Part shown: piece after piece, positions 3,661-7,784 of the stretch
How positions within the stretch are numbered: position 1 is the stretch's first letter
Layout: each line of letters starts with the position of its first letter
Source of the DNA: Candidatus Undinarchaeales archaeon SRR5007147.bin71
GTDB lineage: Archaea > Undinarchaeota > Undinarchaeia > Undinarchaeales > Undinarchaeaceae
Length of the DNA: 7,784 nt
Assembly: GCA_014189675.1 (NCBI GenBank)
Contig: DVAE01000012.1
Location: forward strand, 1 to 7,784
Direction of reading: 5' to 3'
Translations under genes and position numbers: made by a program
Notes under the pieces: model-generated
Told to the model about the DNA's origin: nothing
Databases searched by the model: none
What the model saw: only the letters and a program-made list of their open reading frames with translations

Positions 3661-3807
3661 ATGAATGAAGAAGAGAAGGCAAAAAAGTATGTGAAGAAGC
3701 TGGAGTCTGAAGATGAAGTGGACGAACACACAGAGAAACTAATGATACACGACTCTCTTGAAGACAAAAAGCCGAAAAAAGCCAACAAAGCAAGAATACA
3801 GGACTAG
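3661..3807 (+). CDS. 48-residue highly charged hypothetical protein
   Basis: I do not recognise a family. The protein starts MNEEEKAKKYVKKLESEDEV and ends KKPKKANKARIQD. It has an amphipathic, helix-prone N-terminal half, an acidic middle and a basic, lysine-rich tail, with no cysteine and no membrane segment. GAGAGGA at about 3648-3653, with suitable spacing to the ATG, supports translation. The 12-base gap from acylphosphatase suggests that it is the last gene of the same operon. A small regulator or nucleic-acid binding protein would be possible, but nothing in the sequence decides this. Confidence 0.6.
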   Translation: MNEEEKAKKYVKKLESEDEVDEHTEKLMIHDSLEDKKPKKANKARIQD

Positions 3808-3827
3808 ACATTGTTCTGAAACGCCAT

Positions 3828-3855
3828 AAAGCTTAATAACACGGCAAGCTTATAG
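3828..3855 (+). promoter_or_regulatory. Two AAGCTTA-type boxes ahead of the nuclease-like gene
   Basis: Two similar AT-rich boxes, AAAGCTTAATAA (from 3828) and CAAGCTTATAG (from 3845), lie about 17 bases apart. The first would start transcription close to ATG 3860, which opens a five-codon frame (MEFLP, stop at 3875-3877). The second would start it near 3878, shortly before the gene at 3892. AAGGA at 3876-3880 could serve as ribosome binding site if the first box is used. Confidence 0.35.
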
Positions 3856-3891
3856 GGGAATGGAGTTCTTACCCTAAGGAAATTATTTTGT

Positions 3892-4359
3892 ATGAAAAAA
3901 GACCTTGAGAAAATAGAGGAAGAACTTAAAGAAGGCGCAGATCTTGAGGCTATACTTGAAAAATATGACTGGCGGGACTTTGAAAGCCTTGTAGCATCCA
4001 TCTTCGCAGAAAGGAATTATAAAGTAAAGACAGACCATAGATTCAAGCACGACGGACGACACCAAATAGATGTTGTAGCACAGGGATTCAGAGAAATATT
4101 TTGTGTGGATTGTAAAAAGTGGTCAGACCGGAAAGGAAAAATATCTGCCCTGAAAAAGGCAATTCTGGACCAGAAGCTACGGACACAGGCCCTGAAGGAC
4201 AGCGCACACAACAAAAGTGACGTTTATCCCTTAATAGTGACCTTGCTGCAGGAAGATATAGAGACGCATGAGAATATTCCCGTTGTTCCAGTGTGGAAAC
4301 TTAACAGTTTCCTTGAGGATTTTCCACAAAATCGCGGTCAGCTACACAAAGCAAACTAG
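3892..4359 (+). CDS. Stand-alone PD-(D/E)XK nuclease-like protein (Mrr-type fold)
   Basis: A 155-residue soluble protein, probably a DNA-cleaving or DNA-binding enzyme. An acidic/basic helical N-terminus (1-24) precedes DWRDFESLVASIFAERNY (26-43), the typical first helix of restriction-endonuclease-like folds, with Glu31. The putative active site follows as IDVVA with Asp60, then VDCKKW with Asp73-x-Lys75. This D...DxK arrangement is that of Mrr_cat-like nucleases and archaeal Holliday-junction-type enzymes. The rest (78-140) alternates helix and strand (YPLIVTLL, NIPVVPVWKLNSFL), which could complete the fold. No methyltransferase or specificity gene is nearby, so a classical restriction system is unlikely. 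A role in DNA repair is an inference. It lies between an operon end and ileS, each apparently with its own promoter. Confidence 0.75.
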   Translation: MKKDLEKIEEELKEGADLEAILEKYDWRDFESLVASIFAERNYKVKTDHRFKHDGRHQIDVVAQGFREIFCVDCKKWSDRKGKISALKKAILDQKLRTQALKDSAHNKSDVYPLIVTLLQEDIETHENIPVVPVWKLNSFLEDFPQNRGQLHKAN

Positions 4360-4370
4360 TATCGCGAAAC

Positions 4371-4381
4371 ATTATTATAAG
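4371..4381 (+). promoter_or_regulatory. TATA box of ileS
   Basis: ATTATTATAAG is centred about 27 bases before ATG 4404, with no Shine-Dalgarno between. This predicts a leaderless ileS mRNA. Confidence 0.55.
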
Positions 4382-4403
4382 AACCTAAGCATTTTTACCC
4401 AAT

Positions 4404-7244
4404 ATGTTTGAGAAGGAAAACCTGGAAGAAGAAGTCCGAAAACTTTGGGACAAGAACAAGACAGAAAAAAAGGCTCTGGCTCTAAATGAGAAGGCCGATC
4501 CCTACTATTTTCTTGACGGACCCCCATATGCAACAGGGAATATACATATGGGAACTGCCTGGAATAAGATACTGAAAGATTTTTACCTCAGATACAACAG
4601 AATGACTGGGAAAAATGTTTGGGCTCGACCAGGATATGACTGCCACGGACTTCCTACAGAGCTGAAGGTTGAGAAAAAGCTTGGAATAAAAGACAAGAAA
4701 GAGATTGAAAGCCGTATAGGGATTGCAAAGTTCAACGAAGAGTGCTACAAATTTTCAACTGAATTCATAGGAACAATGAATCAGGAGTTTGAAAATCTCG
4801 GAGTATGGATGGACTGGGACAATCCTTACAGGACTCTTGATAAAGATTACATTGAGGCAGGATGGTTCACTTTCAAAACGGCATACGACAAAGGTCTGGT
4901 CTACAAGGACAAATACACAGTTCATGTTTGCTCAAGCTGCGAAACTGTTGTTTCAAACAACGAAGTTGAATACCAGAAAATCACAGATGAATCAGTTTAT
5001 GTTAAATTAAAAGTAAAGGGGACTGAAAAGGAGTATCTAATTATATGGACAACCACACCGTGGACTCTTCCAAGTAACACAGGAGTAATCGCGCACCCGG
5101 ATTTTGACTATGTAAAAGTTGAGCTTAATAATGGTGAGAAGTGGATACTTGCAAAAGAGCTTGTTGACCCTCTAATGGAAAAAATAGAAGCCGGATATAA
5201 AACTCTTGAAAAATTCAAAGGACGGAAGTTAAAGGACCTTGAATATGAAACACCTTTTCACGACTTGCCACTCCAGAAAGAAATAAACGCAAAAATTGTT
5301 CTTAACGAAGAGTATGTAAATCTTGAGAAGGGAACAGGACTTGTCCACTGCGCTCCCGGTCATGGAACTGAGGACTTTCTTGTCGGCAGGGAGAATAAGC
5401 TGACAGCACTTTGTCCTCTTACAATGACAGGAGAATATACTGAAGAAGCAGGAAAGTACTCTGGAAAATACGTAAAAGATGCTGACAGCGAACTTGTAGA
5501 GGAACTTAGAGAAAAGGGCTTACTTGTTACGACAGAAAAGATAAAACACGACTATCCCATGTGCTGGCGATGTAAGACGCCCCTACTTTTCATGGCCATG
5601 CCCCAGTGGTTCATAAAAGTCAGCGCGATAAGGAAGAAGATTATATCTGACAACAAGAAAAATGTCAACTGGGCTTATGATTGGGCAGGAAAGCGTTTTG
5701 AAGACTGGCTACAGAACATGGGGGACTGGCCGATTTCAAGACAGAGATACTGGGGAATCCCAGTTCCAATATGGGAATGCCAGAAAGAAGACTGTGATGA
5801 AATAAAAGTTATTGGTTCTGTGAAGGAACTCGGAAAAGATACGGAAAACCTTCACCGCCAGTTTGTTGACCCTATAGAGTTCAAATGCAAGTGTGGAGAT
5901 AAGATGAAACGAATAGAGGACATACTTGATGTTTGGTTTGACTCAGGAATATCCCCATGGGCTTCTGTAGGCTACCCTCAAAAAGAAAAGCCATTTAAGA
6001 GTTTGTGGCCCGTGGATTTCATACTTGAGGGCTCAGATCAGACAAGAGGATGGCTCAATTCCTTGGCTGTCTGCGGAATGCTGACATTTGATAGGATTCC
6101 TTACGTAAATGTGGTTCAGCACGCTCTGGTTCTTGCAGAAGGAGGGCTTAAAATGAGCAAGTCCCGTGGAAACATAGTTTCTCCAGATGAAGTGATTGAA
6201 AAATATGGAAGAGACCATATGCGCCACTATCTTCTATATTACGACCCAGCAGAGGATTTTGTATTTTCATGGGAAAAGATGAAGGAGGTCAATAGGTTCT
6301 TCAATACATGGAAAAACACAGTGAAATTCCAGGAATTGTACGGGAGCAGAGAAAAGTTCCCAAGTAAGCTGGAGCTTGCGGATCGATGGATACTCTCCAT
6401 GCTTAACTCACTTATCCAAAAAGTTCAGGAATCCAATGAAAAATACTACGGATTTAAGTCAGTTCAGGCAATACAGGAATTTATTGTAAACGACCTCAGT
6501 AGGTGGTACATCAAATTGGTGAGAGAAAGACTGTGGCCGACCTATACTGGAAGAGGGAAAAAAGCGGCGCAGGCTACCTTATATCACCTTCTCGACACCT
6601 TAAACACAATGATGGCACCAGTTCTTGTTCATATGTCTGAGGCTGCATATCAGGATATTTTCAGGGGCGAAGGATATGAAGAAAGTGTACACTTAAGGAA
6701 GTTCCCGAAGGAAAATAAAAAACATATAGACAAAAACTTAGAAGGTGCCATGGGAGAAACAAGGCTTGTAGTTGAAGCTGCTGCTGCTGCAAGACAGGAG
6801 AGCGGAATAAAACTTAGGTGGCCTGTTAAAAAAGTAACGATTTCCACAAAGAATGAAGTTCTAAAAAAGGAATTCAAGGAAATTCTGATCTCAGTACTCA
6901 ATGCAAAGAATGTGGAATTCGCTGATTCAGCAAAGGACGCAGTTAAAATCGATCACGCAAAGGGTGTAATTTTCCTTGACAAGACTGTAGACACAGAGCT
7001 AGAGAGAGAGTGGATGATAAAGGAGTTGGGGAGGCATGTACAAGAACAGAGAAAGAAAGCTGGCTTCAAGATAGAGGACAAGATAAATCTTACTGTGGAC
7101 TCTTCTATGAACACACAGTTTGAGAACGCTGACAATTTAATTTCAGAAAAGATAGGACTGGATTCGTATAGTGTTGGAAAACTCAAGGGGAAAAATAAGA
7201 GTGAATTTGAGTTCCGAGGAAAAAAGGTATCAGTCGCATTCTAG
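4404..7244 (+). CDS. ileS: Isoleucyl-tRNA synthetase
   Basis: A class I synthetase of 946 residues that charges tRNA-Ile with isoleucine using ATP in the cytoplasm. The Rossmann catalytic fold carries GPPYATGNIHMGTA with the HIGH-equivalent HMGT at 48-51, and KMSKS at 583-587. The CP1 editing domain has WTTTPWTLPSNTG at 215-227 and HCAPGHGTEDF, with Asp324, the residue expected to hold the amino group of mischarged valine. Cysteine pairs C176/C179, C387/C390, C459/C464 and C495/C497 look like zinc-ribbon ligands. WFDSG is at 511-515. The region after about 650 is the helical anticodon-binding domain, followed by a C-terminal domain of archaeal/eukaryotic style. The length is a little short of many archaeal IleRS but no domain seems missing. 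The gene is complete and probably monocistronic: its own TATA box is at 4371, and the next gene also has one. Confidence 0.98.
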   Translation: MFEKENLEEEVRKLWDKNKTEKKALALNEKADPYYFLDGPPYATGNIHMGTAWNKILKDFYLRYNRMTGKNVWARPGYDCHGLPTELKVEKKLGIKDKKEIESRIGIAKFNEECYKFSTEFIGTMNQEFENLGVWMDWDNPYRTLDKDYIEAGWFTFKTAYDKGLVYKDKYTVHVCSSCETVVSNNEVEYQKITDESVYVKLKVKGTEKEYLIIWTTTPWTLPSNTGVIAHPDFDYVKVELNNGEKWILAKELVDPLMEKIEAGYKTLEKFKGRKLKDLEYETPFHDLPLQKEINAKIVLNEEYVNLEKGTGLVHCAPGHGTEDFLVGRENKLTALCPLTMTGEYTEEAGKYSGKYVKDADSELVEELREKGLLVTTEKIKHDYPMCWRCKTPLLFMAMPQWFIKVSAIRKKIISDNKKNVNWAYDWAGKRFEDWLQNMGDWPISRQRYWGIPVPIWECQKEDCDEIKVIGSVKELGKDTENLHRQFVDPIEFKCKCGDKMKRIEDILDVWFDSGISPWASVGYPQKEKPFKSLWPVDFILEGSDQTRGWLNSLAVCGMLTFDRIPYVNVVQHALVLAEGGLKMSKSRGNIVSPDEVIEKYGRDHMRHYLLYYDPAEDFVFSWEKMKEVNRFFNTWKNTVKFQELYGSREKFPSKLELADRWILSMLNSLIQKVQESNEKYYGFKSVQAIQEFIVNDLSRWYIKLVRERLWPTYTGRGKKAAQATLYHLLDTLNTMMAPVLVHMSEAAYQDIFRGEGYEESVHLRKFPKENKKHIDKNLEGAMGETRLVVEAAAAARQESGIKLRWPVKKVTISTKNEVLKKEFKEILISVLNAKNVEFADSAKDAVKIDHAKGVIFLDKTVDTELEREWMIKELGRHVQEQRKKAGFKIEDKINLTVDSSMNTQFENADNLISEKIGLDSYSVGKLKGKNKSEFEFRGKKVSVAF

Positions 7245-7250
7245 GAAAGT

Positions 7251-7258
7251 AATTAAAG
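7251..7258 (+). promoter_or_regulatory. TATA-like box of the zinc finger-rnp4 unit
   Basis: AATTAAAG is centred about 25 bases before ATG 7279. No ribosome binding site is close to the start, so this gene is probably leaderless and rnp4 is translated from the same mRNA. Confidence 0.4.
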
Positions 7259-7278
7259 ACAACAGGATATTTTAGCTT

Positions 7279-7443
7279 ATGGACTGCGCAAAATGCAAGC
7301 AGGAGACTGATGATGGCATACAGTGTGAGAGCTGTGACTCAAGTCTGCACAGAAAATGTGGAAGAAAGTATGGAGGACAGTTCCTCTGCAAGAAATGCCT
7401 CAAGAACTCCCGTTTTGAGACCACAATGTCCTCAGGATTCTGA
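7279..7443 (+). CDS. 54-residue PHD/RING-like zinc finger protein
   Basis: The start MDCAKCK opens a regular metal-binding pattern. C3-x2-C6, nine residues, C16-x2-C19, four residues, H24-x2-C27, nine residues, C37-x2-C40 is a C4HC3 cross-brace arrangement. The core IQCESCDSSLHRKC reads like the middle of a eukaryotic PHD finger, where CxxC-x4-HxxC is the usual spacing. The loop before the last pair is shorter than usual. A short tail (41-54) ends the protein. It binds two zinc ions if folded as a PHD finger (inference). Its stop codon TGA shares one base with the ATG of rnp4 (TGATG). Translational coupling and a link to RNase P or RNA metabolism are therefore likely. A histone-reading role is not implied. 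The ATG is supported by a TATA-like box 25 bases upstream. Confidence 0.8.
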   Translation: MDCAKCKQETDDGIQCESCDSSLHRKCGRKYGGQFLCKKCLKNSRFETTMSSGF

Positions 7444-7769
7444 TGGGAAAGAAGAAAGGAAAAGACAGGGTGATTGCACAGGAGAGAATAACGCGACTAT
7501 TTAGCCTATCAGGAAAAGTGTTCAAAGAAAGTCCTGAGCTTTCCAATAGATATGTAAAAATGGCACGGGACCTTGGAATGCGGTTCCGAGTTAAGATACC
7601 TAAAAAGTATAAGAAAGAGTATTGCAAGAAGTGTCATTCATACTTGAAACCAGGACTAAGTTCAAAAGTAAGACTTAGCCAGAAAAGGCAGCCAAAGCTT
7701 GTTATAAGCTGTCTTACCTGCGGAAACATAATGCGCTATCCCTATTCTAAAGAGAAAGAAAAAGCTTAA
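7443..7769 (+). CDS. rnp4: Ribonuclease P protein component 4 (Rpp21/Rpr2 family)
   Basis: A 108-residue protein subunit of archaeal RNase P, the ribonucleoprotein that removes 5' leaders from pre-tRNA. The basic N-terminus MGKKKGKDRVIAQERI and helices up to about 48 form the part that pairs with the Rpp29 subunit in known structures. The zinc ribbon uses C61-x2-C64 (YCKKCHSYLKPG) and C90-x2-C93 (ISCLTCGNIMRYPY). The arginine/lysine-rich stretch between them is the expected RNA contact. Length and motif order are standard for the family. It overlaps the preceding PHD-like gene by one base, so the two are probably cotranscribed and translationally coupled. The substrates, including the three tRNAs in this window, act in the same pathway. 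It ends 15 bases before the window edge. Confidence 0.95.
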   Translation: MGKKKGKDRVIAQERITRLFSLSGKVFKESPELSNRYVKMARDLGMRFRVKIPKKYKKEYCKKCHSYLKPGLSSKVRLSQKRQPKLVISCLTCGNIMRYPYSKEKEKA

Positions 7770-7784
7770 TAAACCAAGTATTCA

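Noticed and set aside
3892-4359. The nuclease-like gene as part of a restriction-modification or other defence system
   Set aside because: The neighbours are an acylphosphatase operon and ileS. No methyltransferase, helicase or other defence gene is present in the window.
6650-7186. Minus-strand frames opposite the 3' part of ileS
   Set aside because: Serine- and phenylalanine-rich translations are the usual antisense shadows of a lysine/glutamate-rich gene. No promoter or start site was seen.

Overview
The window looks archaeal, from a compact AT-rich genome. The evidence is an RNase P protein of the Rpp21/Rnp4 family, an archaeal-type isoleucyl-tRNA synthetase, an elongator tRNA-Met with an intron at the canonical 37/38 position, tRNA genes without an encoded CCA, and promoters with a TATA-like box about 25-28 bases before the start codon, implying leaderless mRNAs. 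Genes inside operons overlap by 1-8 bases, and ATA and AGA codons are used freely. A small-genome lineage such as a DPANN archaeon fits this style, but the sequence alone does not prove it.

Layout: (1) 1-48 is the tail of an unidentified gene, followed by tRNA-Lys(CTT) at 96-169 and a second, detached copy of that tRNA's 3' end at 213-229. (2) 244-546 (minus) is a small hypothetical gene. (3) 630-1085 is a five-helix membrane protein of unknown function, followed by a two-domain SLC41/MgtE-type cation transporter ending at 2405. The transporter's start region contains a frame conflict. (4) 2457-2861 holds intron-containing tRNA-Met(CAT) and tRNA-Thr(TGT), with a second detached tRNA 3'-end copy after tRNA-Thr behind strong hairpins. 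(5) 2908-3807 is a tight operon: glutaredoxin-like protein, cysteine-rich GDCCVxC-like protein, acylphosphatase and a 48-residue charged protein. (6) 3892-4359 is a stand-alone PD-(D/E)XK nuclease-like protein. (7) 4404-7244 is ileS. (8) 7279-7769 is a two-gene unit: a 54-residue PHD-like zinc finger and RNase P subunit Rnp4.

Much of the window serves tRNA: three tRNA genes, a tRNA synthetase and an RNase P subunit. The most unusual signal is that two unrelated tRNA genes, Lys and Thr, are each followed by an exact 17-18 base copy of their own 3' end. Both copies start at the same T-loop position and run past the mature tRNA end into the trailer. Both are preceded by a hairpin with a T-run/A-run stem and by the bases CTGG. 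This looks like att-site duplication by a miniature or decayed tRNA-anchored element. The second notable point is the start of the cation transporter. The only well-formed promoter, ribosome binding site and ATG there open a 34-codon frame that is not the transporter frame. This implies a frameshift (real or sequencing) or an overlapping leader peptide.

No stretch longer than 300 bases lacks a gene. The longest is 2746-2907, which holds hairpins and the tRNA-Thr 3'-end copy.
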